Positions 32,236-40,112 of a stretch of DNA of 64,000 bases are shown here, piece after piece. The notes below the pieces were generated by a model. That model did no database searches. It was not told the DNA's origin and saw only the letters and a program-made list of their open reading frames with translations. Source of the stretch: Pampinifervens sp037481935 (GTDB lineage Bacteria; Aquificota; Aquificia; Aquificales; Aquificaceae); contig NZ_JBJXCT010000006.1 of NCBI RefSeq assembly GCF_046159715.1, positions 55,913 through 119,912 on the forward strand, read 5' to 3'. A program made the position numbers and the translations under genes. Each line of letters opens with the position of its first letter. Within the stretch, counting starts at the first letter, position 1.

Positions 32236-33857
32236 AAGGTATTTCTGGAAAAGAATGGGTTCTTCTCAGCGAGTTTATAAAGCCTGAGGCGGACCTTTCT
32301 GAAAGGCTTGGACCTCTGAAAGCTCAACTCCTCGCCAACAGAAATCTCGGTGAAGAGGCTCTGGAAAGCAGGCTCAGTAGGCTTCTTCCACCCTTTGGCA
32401 TTCCAAACATACAGGAGGCTGTAGAACTCATAGGTAGCTACGTAAAGAGGGGCAAGAGGATAGTGATATTTGGAGATTACGATGTGGATGGTATAACGGG
32501 CACAGCCATACTCTACCACCTTCTGAAAAAAGCTGGTGCAAGGGTTCTGCCTCTTCTCCCTTCAAGAAAGAGGGGCTACGGGCTTACAAAAGAGCTTGTC
32601 ATCAAGCTCAGCAGGTATGCGGACCTTCTCATAACCGTGGACAACGGAAGCACTGCAGTGGAAGAACTGAGCCACTCAACTATACCCGTTATAGTGCTTG
32701 ACCACCACAATCTGCCTGAGGATATGCCAAGAGCTCTAATGGTGAACCCAAAGCTCGGAGAGGGGGGAGAACTCAGAGAGATAGCCTCCTCAGGACTTGT
32801 TTTTTATATGTCTGCACTTCTGAGGAGGAGCCTGGAGCTTGACCTGGATGTGCGTAACTATCTGCACCTTGCCTGTATGGGAACTGTGGCAGACGTTATG
32901 CCCATGAACTTGATAAACAGGATACTTGTCTCTAACGGTATAAGACTTCTGAACCATGTGCTGAAGGGTGGCTTCCATGCACCCGGCATAAGGTTTTTGA
33001 TGGAAAGGTCAGGCATTAGGGACGAAGTGAGCTCAAGGGACATTGCCTTTTCCCTTGCACCGAGGCTGAACGCACCCGGCAGGGTTGCCAAGCCTTATGT
33101 GGCACTCAAGCTGCTTCTCGAAGATAAGGAAGAAAAGGCAAGGGTCCTGGTGGAAAGGATAGACAGGCTAAACCAGCACAGAAGGCAGTTGAGCCATCTG
33201 GCCTTTGATAAGGCTATCCAGCAGGCTCGTGAGCAGAGCCAGCAGAGTGTTATCATAGTCAAGCTTGAGGACTGGGCTGGAGGTGTTGCGGGTATAGTGG
33301 CTGGCAGGCTCTCGGCACTCTTCTCAAAACCTGCCGTTGTCATATCAGTGGGTAAGGAATATTCAAGCGCCTCCGTGAGAGGAGTGGAAGGTATGGATGT
33401 GCACTCAATACTCAAAAGACTTTCCCATCTTTTTGTTAAATGGGGTGGACATGCCTCTGCGGCAGGCTTCACCATAAGAACAGAAAACATACCAGAATTT
33501 GAAAGCCTGGCAATACCTCTTTTCTCCGAACTCTCTTCAGAGGAAGGAAAACTATACATAGACATGACCCTTCCCCTGTGCCATGTGGACCAGGAGCTAT
33601 ACCAGACCATTAAAGAGCTTGAGCCCTACGGTGAAGGTTTTCCTGAGCCTGTATTTCTGTCTGAGCCCCTGAACCTCAGGCTTGTGGGTGGCAGCAGGGA
33701 GAGGCTCATGTTTAGGGTTGAGGGCTTCAATCTGCTTTCCTGGGACAGCAATATAAATGGAAGACTACCCCTTCCCGGGGCAAAACCAAGAAGAATAGTC
33801 TATCAGCCAGACAGGAGAAGACCCAACACGCTCCTGCTGGTGGATGTGGAGGTCTGA
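32232..33857 (+). CDS. recJ: Single-stranded-DNA exonuclease RecJ
   Basis: About 541 residues from the ATG at 32232, which overlaps the murC stop by 4 bp; an upstream GTG at 32199 is less likely. RecJ is a 5'-3' ssDNA exonuclease in recombination and repair. DHH motifs: VIFGDYDVDGITGTAIL, TVDNG, VLDHHNLPE; then the DHHA1 domain with GGHASAAGFT near residue 410 and a C-terminal OB-like part. Length fits the family. Directly followed by the membrane protein gene starting at 33858. Confidence 0.93.
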   Translation: MKGISGKEWVLLSEFIKPEADLSERLGPLKAQLLANRNLGEEALESRLSRLLPPFGIPNIQEAVELIGSYVKRGKRIVIFGDYDVDGITGTAILYHLLKKAGARVLPLLPSRKRGYGLTKELVIKLSRYADLLITVDNGSTAVEELSHSTIPVIVLDHHNLPEDMPRALMVNPKLGEGGELREIASSGLVFYMSALLRRSLELDLDVRNYLHLACMGTVADVMPMNLINRILVSNGIRLLNHVLKGGFHAPGIRFLMERSGIRDEVSSRDIAFSLAPRLNAPGRVAKPYVALKLLLEDKEEKARVLVERIDRLNQHRRQLSHLAFDKAIQQAREQSQQSVIIVKLEDWAGGVAGIVAGRLSALFSKPAVVISVGKEYSSASVRGVEGMDVHSILKRLSHLFVKWGGHASAAGFTIRTENIPEFESLAIPLFSELSSEEGKLYIDMTLPLCHVDQELYQTIKELEPYGEGFPEPVFLSEPLNLRLVGGSRERLMFRVEGFNLLSWDSNINGRLPLPGAKPRRIVYQPDRRRPNTLLLVDVEV

Positions 33858-34349
33858 TTGGCTCTGGGAAGAAGTCACGACTTTGTGAACCTCCTTGCCC
33901 TCCCTGCATGTCTGTATTACCTGCCAAAGGAGTTCTACCTTCCCTTCACAGCTGGATACCTCTTTGGAACCTTCTTTCTCTCTCCAGACCTTGACCTTTC
34001 CCGTTCAAAACCATCAAAAAGGTGGAAGACTCTGAAAATTGTCTGGAGACCTTATCAGCTCCTTTCAAAGCACAGGGGAGCATCCCACATACCCCTTCTG
34101 GGCACTTTTCTAAGGCTTGCATACTTTTCCTTCATGTTTCTGTTCCTTTACTTTGTCCTGCTGGGTATTTCCTCTGAGTATCTGCCCCAGTTGAAGGACC
34201 TTCTCCTTAGCTTTGACCCCTTTGACTTTTTCTCAGAGCTTGCCCATAGAGAAGAGGTCTTCTACTTTGCACTGGGAGTGGTCCTCTCTGAAGTTTTTCA
34301 TGTGCTTCTTGACCTTTTGACCAGCACCTTTAAAAGGTTTAAAATATAG
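33858..34349 (+). CDS. Metal-dependent-hydrolase-like small membrane protein (DUF2227/YdjM-like)
   Basis: A 163-residue protein from a TTG immediately after the recJ stop. Pattern: GRSHDFVNLLALP with an early His-Asp, SPDLDLSRSKPSKRW, SKHRGASHIPLLGT, then two or three membrane helices and a late SEVFHVLLDLLTS. The spaced His and Asp residues beside helices resemble the DUF2227/YdjM-type putative metal-binding membrane hydrolases. Activity is unproven. It lies in the murC-recJ-maf series. Confidence 0.7.
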   Translation: MALGRSHDFVNLLALPACLYYLPKEFYLPFTAGYLFGTFFLSPDLDLSRSKPSKRWKTLKIVWRPYQLLSKHRGASHIPLLGTFLRLAYFSFMFLFLYFVLLGISSEYLPQLKDLLLSFDPFDFFSELAHREEVFYFALGVVLSEVFHVLLDLLTSTFKRFKI

Positions 34350-34352
34350 AGG

Positions 34353-34907
34353 GTGAGACTTTTAATACTTGCCTCCGAATCAAAGAGGAGGGTTCAGATA
34401 CTCAGCATGCTTGGCTTTAAGTTTCTGGTGATACCTTCTTATGTGGAAGAGAGCCATCAGGGCAGGCCCATACTTACCGCAAGGAGGCTCGCCTTCAAAA
34501 AGGCTTTTACCGTATGGAAAGATTACAAGTTTGCCACTGTGCTGGGAGCAGACACGCTTGTGGTGCTTGGAAACAGAATAATGGGGAAGCCCAGAGACAG
34601 GGAAGAGGCAAGGCAGATGCTTGTGAACCTTTCGGGAAGATGGCACAGGGTGATAACAGGCGTCTGCATAATATCTCCCAGAAAAAGGGTGAGCTTCCAT
34701 GACACAGCATGGGTCAAATTTAGACAGATGGGAAGGGAGGAGATAGAGGAATACATTTCCACCGATGAACCCATGGACAAGGCAGGTGCCTATGCGGTGC
34801 AGGGCATGGGTGCGAGGTTTGTGGAAAAGATAGTGGGGGACTTCTACACGGTTATGGGTCTTCCTGCCAGCAGAACCTACAGGGTGCTTAAAGATGTTCT
34901 GGATTAG
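34353..34907 (+). CDS. maf: Maf-family nucleoside triphosphate pyrophosphatase
   Basis: A 184-residue Maf/HAM1-like protein that hydrolyses non-canonical or excess nucleoside triphosphates. Visible: the N-terminal LASESKRRVQIL loop, VLGADTLVVLGNRIMGKPRD, and KAGAYAVQGMGARFV near residue 140. It starts with GTG at 34353, 3 bp after the previous stop. Its last 14 bp are shared with the small lipoprotein gene. Confidence 0.9.
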   Translation: MRLLILASESKRRVQILSMLGFKFLVIPSYVEESHQGRPILTARRLAFKKAFTVWKDYKFATVLGADTLVVLGNRIMGKPRDREEARQMLVNLSGRWHRVITGVCIISPRKRVSFHDTAWVKFRQMGREEIEEYISTDEPMDKAGAYAVQGMGARFVEKIVGDFYTVMGLPASRTYRVLKDVLD

Positions 34908-35013
34908 TCTTCTGATTCTGTTTTTGACGAGCTGCTCAGCGGTGGTAAGCAGAGAGGAGGGCAAAGTGGACGTGGGTGGAGGCGTTCAGATACAGATTCA
35001 GCACAGGAGGTGA
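34894..35013 (+). CDS. 39-residue lipoprotein
   Basis: An ATG inside the end of maf opens a 39-codon frame encoding a hydrophobic start with the lipobox L-T-S-C (Cys 14) and a short polar tail ending VQIQIQHRR. It fits a small outer- or inner-membrane lipoprotein of only about 26 mature residues. Its last two Arg codons and stop, AGGAGGTGA, are the Shine-Dalgarno of the peroxiredoxin gene that starts 3 bp later, so the two are translationally tied. Family unknown. Confidence 0.6.
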   Translation: MFWISLLILFLTSCSAVVSREEGKVDVGGGVQIQIQHRR

Positions 35014-35016
35014 CGC

Positions 35017-35496
35017 ATGCCGCTAAAGTTGGGAGAAAAGGCGAAGGATTTTGAGCTGCCAGAGAGAGAGGGCCACTTCCATTCTCTGGCAGAAACTGTT
35101 GGCTATAAACTTCTTGTTTTCTATAAGGTTACCTGCCCTGCCTGTCAGCTCACGTTGCCTTTTGTAGAAAGGCTCCATAAGCTCTACGGGCATGTGGTGA
35201 CAGTTTGGGGCATAGCTCAGGACCCGGAGCATGCGGTGCGGGAATTTGCAAAAAAATACGGATTGACTTTCCCTCAGCTCGTAGACTATCCAGACTACTG
35301 GGTATCTGTTGATTATGATGTGCAGATTGTGCCCACCATCTATCTCATAGACCCGGGAGGACAAGTAGACTTTGTAAGCCACTCTTTTGTGAAGTCTGAA
35401 CTCAGAGAGCTCAACGAGAGGCTCGCCTCCATATCTGGACAGGCTCCGGAGGATATCTTCGCAGGTCAGCGTGTCCCCGAGCTAAAACCTGGCTGA
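35017..35496 (+). CDS. Peroxiredoxin/thioredoxin-like protein
   Basis: A 159-residue AhpC/TSA-type fold protein. It opens LKLGEKAKDFELPEREG and has a CPAC pair at residues 40-43 where thioredoxins have CGPC and BCP/ResA relatives have CxxC; cis-Pro is in VPTIYLID. No signal peptide, so cytoplasmic. Probably a thiol reductase or peroxidase; the exact electron partner is unknown. Preceded by a perfect AGGAGGTGA ribosome site. Confidence 0.82.
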   Translation: MPLKLGEKAKDFELPEREGHFHSLAETVGYKLLVFYKVTCPACQLTLPFVERLHKLYGHVVTVWGIAQDPEHAVREFAKKYGLTFPQLVDYPDYWVSVDYDVQIVPTIYLIDPGGQVDFVSHSFVKSELRELNERLASISGQAPEDIFAGQRVPELKPG

Positions 35497-35509
35497 GGCT
35501 CAAGAAGCA

Positions 35510-35526
35510 GGCGTTAGGTTAACGCC
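35510..35526 (+). promoter_or_regulatory. Perfect hairpin abutting the yggS start
   Basis: GGCGTTA-GGT-TAACGCC, a 7-bp perfect stem with a 3-nt loop, ends on the base before the ATG at 35527. It occupies the place a Shine-Dalgarno would take, and no other ribosome site is visible. It could block or position initiation, or be a protein-binding dyad. Confidence 0.45.
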
Positions 35527-36207
35527 ATGAGCTGTGATAGATTGAGGGAGATAGAGGAGAGAATTGAGAGAGCCTGTGAGCGTGCAGGTAGAAAAAGGGA
35601 AGAGGTGCTCCTCCTTGGAGCCTCAAAGGGCGTTCCCTCTGAAAAGCTCAGGGAGTTTTTCCACTGCGGGCTGAAGACTTTTGGAGAAAACAGGGTTCAG
35701 GAGTTTCTCAAAAAATACCAGGAGCTTAGAGACCTTCCCATAGACTGGCACTTTATAGGCAGGCTTCAGAGCAACAAGGTAAAGTATATCATAGACAAAG
35801 TTAGCCTCATACACTCTCTGGACAGGGAAAGCCTGCTGGAAGAGCTTCAGAAAAGGGCAGAGAAACTTGGCAGGGTTCAGGAGGTTCTCATAGAGGTCAA
35901 CTTGGGGGGTGAAGAGACAAAGGGTGGAGTTGAACCAGAAAACCTCAGGTCTTTCTTTGAAAATTGTCTTCAGATGCAGAACATAAAGGTTCTGGGTCTC
36001 ATGTGTATCCCACCCTACAGGGAAGACCCTGGGGAGGTCAGAATCTACTTTGCCCTTCTCAGAAGGCTAAGAGAGCAGCTCCAGGAGGAGTTTAAGTTGG
36101 AACTTCCCCACCTCTCCATGGGTATGTCCCAAGACTTTGAGACCGCAATAGAAGAAGGTGCCACCATAGTGAGGATAGGGACACTACTGTTTGGAGGCAG
36201 AAGTTAG
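35527..36207 (+). CDS. yggS: YggS/PROSC-family PLP homeostasis protein
   Basis: A 226-residue alanine-racemase-fold protein that binds pyridoxal phosphate and buffers its cellular level. Marks: LLLGASKGVPSEKL with the PLP Lys at 35 or so, TFGENRVQE, WHFIGRLQSNKVKYI, LMCIPPY and LSMGMSQDFETAI near the C-terminus with phosphate ligands. Typical length. The 3' end overlaps the convergent mscS gene by 24 bp. Confidence 0.92.
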   Translation: MSCDRLREIEERIERACERAGRKREEVLLLGASKGVPSEKLREFFHCGLKTFGENRVQEFLKKYQELRDLPIDWHFIGRLQSNKVKYIIDKVSLIHSLDRESLLEELQKRAEKLGRVQEVLIEVNLGGEETKGGVEPENLRSFFENCLQMQNIKVLGLMCIPPYREDPGEVRIYFALLRRLREQLQEEFKLELPHLSMGMSQDFETAIEEGATIVRIGTLLFGGRS

Positions 36208-37215
36208 ATAGACCTCCCTTACAGGGAAAGGTATCTTTATACCTTCTTCCTCGTATCGTCTTTTAAGTCTTTTTATAAACTCGTGCCTGAGAATGTGCTG
36301 GCTGTCAAAGTCCTTTGCCCTCAGTATCACGTTAAAGTTGATGGAAAAATCCCCAAAGGCAGTAAAGCGAATTCTTGGTTCAAAGTCCGGCACAGCACCC
36401 TCCACTTCTCTCTGCACCTCTCTTGCTACTTCTAGGGTGACTCTCTCTACCTTCTCCAGATCACTTTCGTAAGATACTCCCACAGGGACTATCACATTCA
36501 TCTCCGGCTGGGGCATGTGGAAGTTGGTTATGATGGAGGTGGATATCTTGGAGTTGGGCACTATTATGAGGTTGTTGGCAGGCTGTCTGAGGATGGTGTT
36601 TCTCCAGGTGATGTCTTCCACAAAACCCTCCTCGCCACTCTGAAGCCTTATGTAGTCTCCAACCTTTATCTGCCTTGTGGCAAGCACATGAAAACCTGCA
36701 AAGAGGTTTTCCAGCGTGTCCCTGAGAGCCAGAGCCACCGCCAGACCTCCCACACCGAGGGCCGTAAGTATGGGGGTTATGGCTATGCCAATCTTGTCAA
36801 GAGCAACGAGCACACCCACGAGGAGAACCACCACACGGGCAAACTGCACCACAAGAGAGGTGGCTGGCATATCCTCCCTGTAGCGACTCATATACAGTTT
36901 CAGAAAGCCTCCTACGAGTCTTGATAGAAGTAGAGCAAAGGAGAGGATGAAGATAACCCACAGGAACTTATCTTTGAAGGCAATCATGCCTTTTGGCAGC
37001 CTGACCTCTTCAGAAAGGAGATAGATAGCAAGCAGAAAAGACCATAAGGTGGGCATAAATCTTAACGCATCCACAAGCACCTTATCCCAGCCCCATGGTG
37101 TTTTCTGGGAAAGTTTTCTCAGCTTGTAAAACAAAACCTTTTCTGCAAAGAATCCGGCAACAGGAATAGCCAGGAGTATCAGGACGAGCGGTGCATACTC
37201 TCTGAATATGTTCAT
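36184..37215 (-). CDS. mscS: MscS-family mechanosensitive channel
   Basis: A 343-residue membrane protein with about five helices: four N-terminal ones (about 5-145) and the pore-lining TM3 with LTALGVGGLAVALALRDTLENLFAGF near 150-175, then the beta domain (VGDYIRLQSGEEGFVEDITWRNT...VPNSK) and the alpha/beta C-terminal domain. It opens under membrane tension to release solutes. TAAAAT ends 7 nt before its ATG, so it probably has its own promoter after the oxidase operon. Confidence 0.9.
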   Translation of the reverse strand: MNIFREYAPLVLILLAIPVAGFFAEKVLFYKLRKLSQKTPWGWDKVLVDALRFMPTLWSFLLAIYLLSEEVRLPKGMIAFKDKFLWVIFILSFALLLSRLVGGFLKLYMSRYREDMPATSLVVQFARVVVLLVGVLVALDKIGIAITPILTALGVGGLAVALALRDTLENLFAGFHVLATRQIKVGDYIRLQSGEEGFVEDITWRNTILRQPANNLIIVPNSKISTSIITNFHMPQPEMNVIVPVGVSYESDLEKVERVTLEVAREVQREVEGAVPDFEPRIRFTAFGDFSINFNVILRAKDFDSQHILRHEFIKRLKRRYEEEGIKIPFPVREVYLTSASKQ

Positions 37216-37222
37216 CTTTTAG

Positions 37223-37228
37223 ATTTTA
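37223..37228 (-). promoter_or_regulatory. -10 box for mscS
   Basis: TAAAAT on the minus strand, 7 nt before the mscS ATG at 37215, just downstream of the GC-rich hairpin that follows the oxidase operon. Predicts a separate leaderless mscS transcript. Confidence 0.45.
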
Positions 37229-37232
37229 TCAG

Positions 37233-37250
37233 GGCGGGCAGACGCCCGCC
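37233..37250 (-). terminator. GC-only stem-loop after the bd-like oxidase operon
   Basis: On the minus strand GGCGGGC-GTCT-GCCCGCC forms a 7-bp all-GC stem with a 4-nt loop, 7 bp after the oxidase small-subunit stop. No run of U follows (the next bases are CTGATAAAAT), so it is not a classical intrinsic terminator. It could be a partial terminator or a 3' stabiliser before the mscS promoter. Confidence 0.45.
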
Positions 37251-37257
37251 GGAGCTT

Positions 37258-38580
37258 TTATACGTAGTTTCTGGCTATGATAATGAGGCCTGTGCCGATA
37301 AAGACGACCGCCCAGAGTATGACTATGAAAACAGAGGCCTCTCCAAGGTGGTATTCTGTCTCGCTGGCCTGGTAGACCTGACCCTTTGGAGTCCTGCCTG
37401 CCCTGTATGCCATCCACCAGGCATAGGCATAGAGAATAAGACCGGTAAGGGTTGTTCCCAGAAAAAGCATGGGACTGAGCCACTCAAGGTTTACCTTGTA
37501 TTCGTATATGGAGTATCCGAAGCGTGCGGTGGAGGCAACCCTCAGGTATTCTCTAAAGACTGCAATAAGAAGAGTTGCCACCGTGCCTGCTACAAGAGAA
37601 GGGATTGCCATACCAACAGGATTTTTCTGGGCTATAAATATTACCCCGGCGCAGAGCAGTAGTCCAAGAACCGAGAGCCATGAAAAGATGCTTCCCTTTG
37701 CCTGCCACTCAGAAGGAATTGAAAGTATGTAGAGGATATGGAAAACAATCCAGCCAGCACCGCCCACAAGAGCCAATTTTGCACCCAGCCTTGCGGAGAA
37801 ATCCACATAGCTCTTTTCAAACTCAGGTCTTTTGCCAAAATACCATGCGTAGAGCATCATAAACACGCCTGTGACTGCCACGGCGGGGAAAACCAGAAAG
37901 GCAAGATATCTGAATATGTTGAACTTATAGATGTTCCATCCAGAGTGGTTCATGGTTGTCCCGCCAGAAGTATACCATTCTACCCACTTTTCAGGATAAA
38001 GAGCCTGATAGTTGACTACGTGGATAATAAAGCCTACAAGCAAGAGAAAGATGACACCACCTATGGAAAAGAAGATAGCCAGTTGAGGCTTCATCTTTGT
38101 AAAGTATGCACCCCATATAAGATAGTAGCCAATCAGAAGAAAAACTATGAACATAATATACCAGCTTGCCGAGAGGTTGGCAGAGGCATACCAGAGGGGG
38201 TCGTATATGACCTGATAGAATAGAAGCGGTGCCACACCAAGCACTATGGCAAGAGAAACTGAGACCTTGGAAAGCTCCAGCATGGCTCGCGCAAGCCTCT
38301 GGTGGTTTTCATCTCTTCTCGTAAAGCCATAGATGGCATAGAAAAGCCCACCTATTGAGGTCCAGACAAAGAGTATGTGAAGAGCCCATGTGAGCACCTG
38401 CAGAACCTGCATCACCACAGGGAAAAAGGGTGCTCCTGCCGGGTCAGCCATCGCCTTTAGCATAGCACCCACCTCTGCGGGGGACTGCCCGGCGAAGGCA
38501 AGCCTGCCACCAAGGAGCATGAGAGCAAGCAAACCAAGCAAAAACCACCTTGTAAGGTTTTGATAGACCGTAATACTCAT
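37258..38580 (-). CDS. Cytochrome bd-like oxidase, second membrane subunit
   Basis: A 440-residue protein with a cleavable-looking N-terminus (to about residue 31, ending AFAG) and roughly eight to ten membrane helices. Candidate heme-ligand or structural histidines lie in TWALHILFVWTSIGG (near 68), GFIIHVVNYQ (near 163) and WIVFHILYI (near 257). It resembles the membrane partner encoded with bd-like, cytochrome c-fused subunits rather than canonical CydB. Located 12 bp downstream of the large subunit with a GGAGGTG ribosome site. Likely the second subunit of a terminal oxidase. Catalytic chemistry is inferred. Confidence 0.6.
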   Translation of the reverse strand: MSITVYQNLTRWFLLGLLALMLLGGRLAFAGQSPAEVGAMLKAMADPAGAPFFPVVMQVLQVLTWALHILFVWTSIGGLFYAIYGFTRRDENHQRLARAMLELSKVSVSLAIVLGVAPLLFYQVIYDPLWYASANLSASWYIMFIVFLLIGYYLIWGAYFTKMKPQLAIFFSIGGVIFLLLVGFIIHVVNYQALYPEKWVEWYTSGGTTMNHSGWNIYKFNIFRYLAFLVFPAVAVTGVFMMLYAWYFGKRPEFEKSYVDFSARLGAKLALVGGAGWIVFHILYILSIPSEWQAKGSIFSWLSVLGLLLCAGVIFIAQKNPVGMAIPSLVAGTVATLLIAVFREYLRVASTARFGYSIYEYKVNLEWLSPMLFLGTTLTGLILYAYAWWMAYRAGRTPKGQVYQASETEYHLGEASVFIVILWAVVFIGTGLIIIARNYV

Positions 38581-38592
38581 GACAGCACCTCC

Positions 38593-40005
38593 TTATCTAT
38601 GTGCCTCAAGACTGATTTTTGGCACTTCAATCTTTGCAGAAACCCGTCCGCCCTTTGAGACCATGTCCGCTATGTAGGCGGAAAGAGCTCTGAGCTCCTC
38701 ATCCTTACCCACAAAGTAGGGCATGTAGGCAGGGTGGTTCTGAGGTGTGAGGTAGTTAGAAAGGAAGCCATAGACGGCTTCTTCGCTGGTCATACCCTCA
38801 AACTTCTTCGCAAAAGGTCTTAGACCCGTATTACCCGTCACGTTGTGGCAACCAGAACACTGAAGTATTGCCACCGCCTTGCCTGCCATTATTTTGTTCT
38901 CCGGTGTGATGGTCTTTAGACCCTCCGGCACAAAGGCGTTTACTCTCAGAAAACCCTTTTCGTTTATCGTGTTTATCTCAGAGTGTATGCCCTTTGCAGG
39001 CACATCTCTGGCTATAATCTGGTTTACCCATACAAACTCACCAGCCACGTAGGGCTTGCGGATTGTTTCCCTTATCTTCTCCTCTGGGTAGACGCCCATG
39101 AAAAAGATAAGAGCATATATGGGGTATGCGATGTAGGGTCTTGCCAGCGTGGGTTTTATTGAGGTCAGCACAAAGTGTGCAAGAACTACGAGCAATATGG
39201 CAAATATAAGGGCGTAATACCACTTGGGAATTATGCCCGCAAGCATTATAAGACTTCTTTCTGGCAGTGTGGAGACATACCATCCAAAGAACATGCTTCC
39301 AAATACAAGCCCACCAATGCCCCAATAGGACATGGTCCTGACTATATCCTTGTAGACCTTTTCTGAGATATCCTTTTTCATCAGGCTTGCGATGACTATG
39401 CCTATGGTGCCCGCTATGGCAAACATGAAGGAGCTTCTCATCAGAAGATGGGGGAAGTAGTTTTTGTTGTAAAAAGCGTCCAGGATGTTGCCGGTTGTAA
39501 ACCACTTTTCATGTCCGGGGGAGAGCATAAAGGAGAGTATGCCCACGATAATGTACATGGTCGCCCATGAGCCTACGGCAAAGGTCCAGGCAAGCCTGAG
39601 CCAGCTCCTCTGGTCAATCCTTCCAAGGGTGTAATACAGAATATAGACAAGGGTAACCTCTGCCACAAACCATATCCACTCCGCCGCCCAGACCCACACA
39701 AAGTTGTGAATAAGGGCTGAGATTCCCCGTGGGTTTGCTACTGTGGCAGAAAACCATATTCCAGGACCGGTTATGGAACCAGACACATAGGAAAAGACCA
39801 GCAGTGCCAGAAGATACTTCTTGATGTAGTCGTATATCTGGGGGATGTTCTCTCTGTAGGCTTTGGTGGCAAGGTAGGCAAGCAGGATTGACGCACCCAC
39901 TGAGGTGTGGGACGCCAGCACATGAATAGAGGCTATGATGGCAATGACCGTGGCACTGCCTACTGTGGGCACATACCACATGGGCTGGAAACCAAGCACA
40001 TCCAT
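38593..40005 (-). CDS. Cytochrome bd-like oxidase subunit I with C-terminal cytochrome c
   Basis: A 470-residue protein. Eight or nine helices in the first 320 residues follow the CydA plan: early His 28 and His 33, His 100, the acidic pair Glu 109/Glu 116, and His 186. The quinol-binding GRQPW motif of CydA is absent. After a linker, residues 372-455 form a cytochrome c domain with CSGCH at 383-387 and a probable axial Met 428 (YMPYF). This suggests electrons enter through cytochrome c rather than quinol, as in the c-fused bd-like families. It starts 107 bp from divergent malQ behind an AGGAGGTG ribosome site. Confidence 0.72.
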   Translation of the reverse strand: MDVLGFQPMWYVPTVGSATVIAIIASIHVLASHTSVGASILLAYLATKAYRENIPQIYDYIKKYLLALLVFSYVSGSITGPGIWFSATVANPRGISALIHNFVWVWAAEWIWFVAEVTLVYILYYTLGRIDQRSWLRLAWTFAVGSWATMYIIVGILSFMLSPGHEKWFTTGNILDAFYNKNYFPHLLMRSSFMFAIAGTIGIVIASLMKKDISEKVYKDIVRTMSYWGIGGLVFGSMFFGWYVSTLPERSLIMLAGIIPKWYYALIFAILLVVLAHFVLTSIKPTLARPYIAYPIYALIFFMGVYPEEKIRETIRKPYVAGEFVWVNQIIARDVPAKGIHSEINTINEKGFLRVNAFVPEGLKTITPENKIMAGKAVAILQCSGCHNVTGNTGLRPFAKKFEGMTSEEAVYGFLSNYLTPQNHPAYMPYFVGKDEELRALSAYIADMVSKGGRVSAKIEVPKISLEAHR

Positions 40006-40024
40006 GTTAGCACCTCCTGTGGTT

Positions 40025-40057
40025 TTAACATGACTTTAACATTAATATAACATGATT
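40025..40057 (-). repeat. Three 11-bp tandem operator-like repeats
   Basis: TTAACATGACT, TTAACATTAAT and ATAACATGATT lie end to end with an exact 11-bp period; the shared core is TAACAT. On the minus strand the core reads ATGTTA. They cover the region from the -10 box to about 20 bp into the predicted leader of the bd-like oxidase operon. One-turn spacing is typical of tandem sites for OmpR/PhoB-type regulators. Confidence 0.6.
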
Positions 40058-40071
40058 TTTCTCAATGTCAA
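40044..40071 (-). promoter_or_regulatory. Promoter of the bd-like oxidase operon
   Basis: On the minus strand TTGACA (40071-40066), a 16-bp spacer and TATATT (40049-40044). The predicted start is about 30 nt before the ATG at 40005, leaving room for AGGAGGTG. The -10 overlaps the 11-bp repeat array. Confidence 0.6.
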
Positions 40072-40099
40072 TCCTGAACTCTGTCTTTTGACCACAGGC

Positions 40100-40105
40100 T
40101 ATAAT
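40100..40105 (+). promoter_or_regulatory. -10 box for malQ
   Basis: TATAAT ends 7 nt before the malQ ATG at 40113 with no Shine-Dalgarno between. A -35 is not clear. Confidence 0.5.
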
Positions 40106-40112
40106 TGACCTG

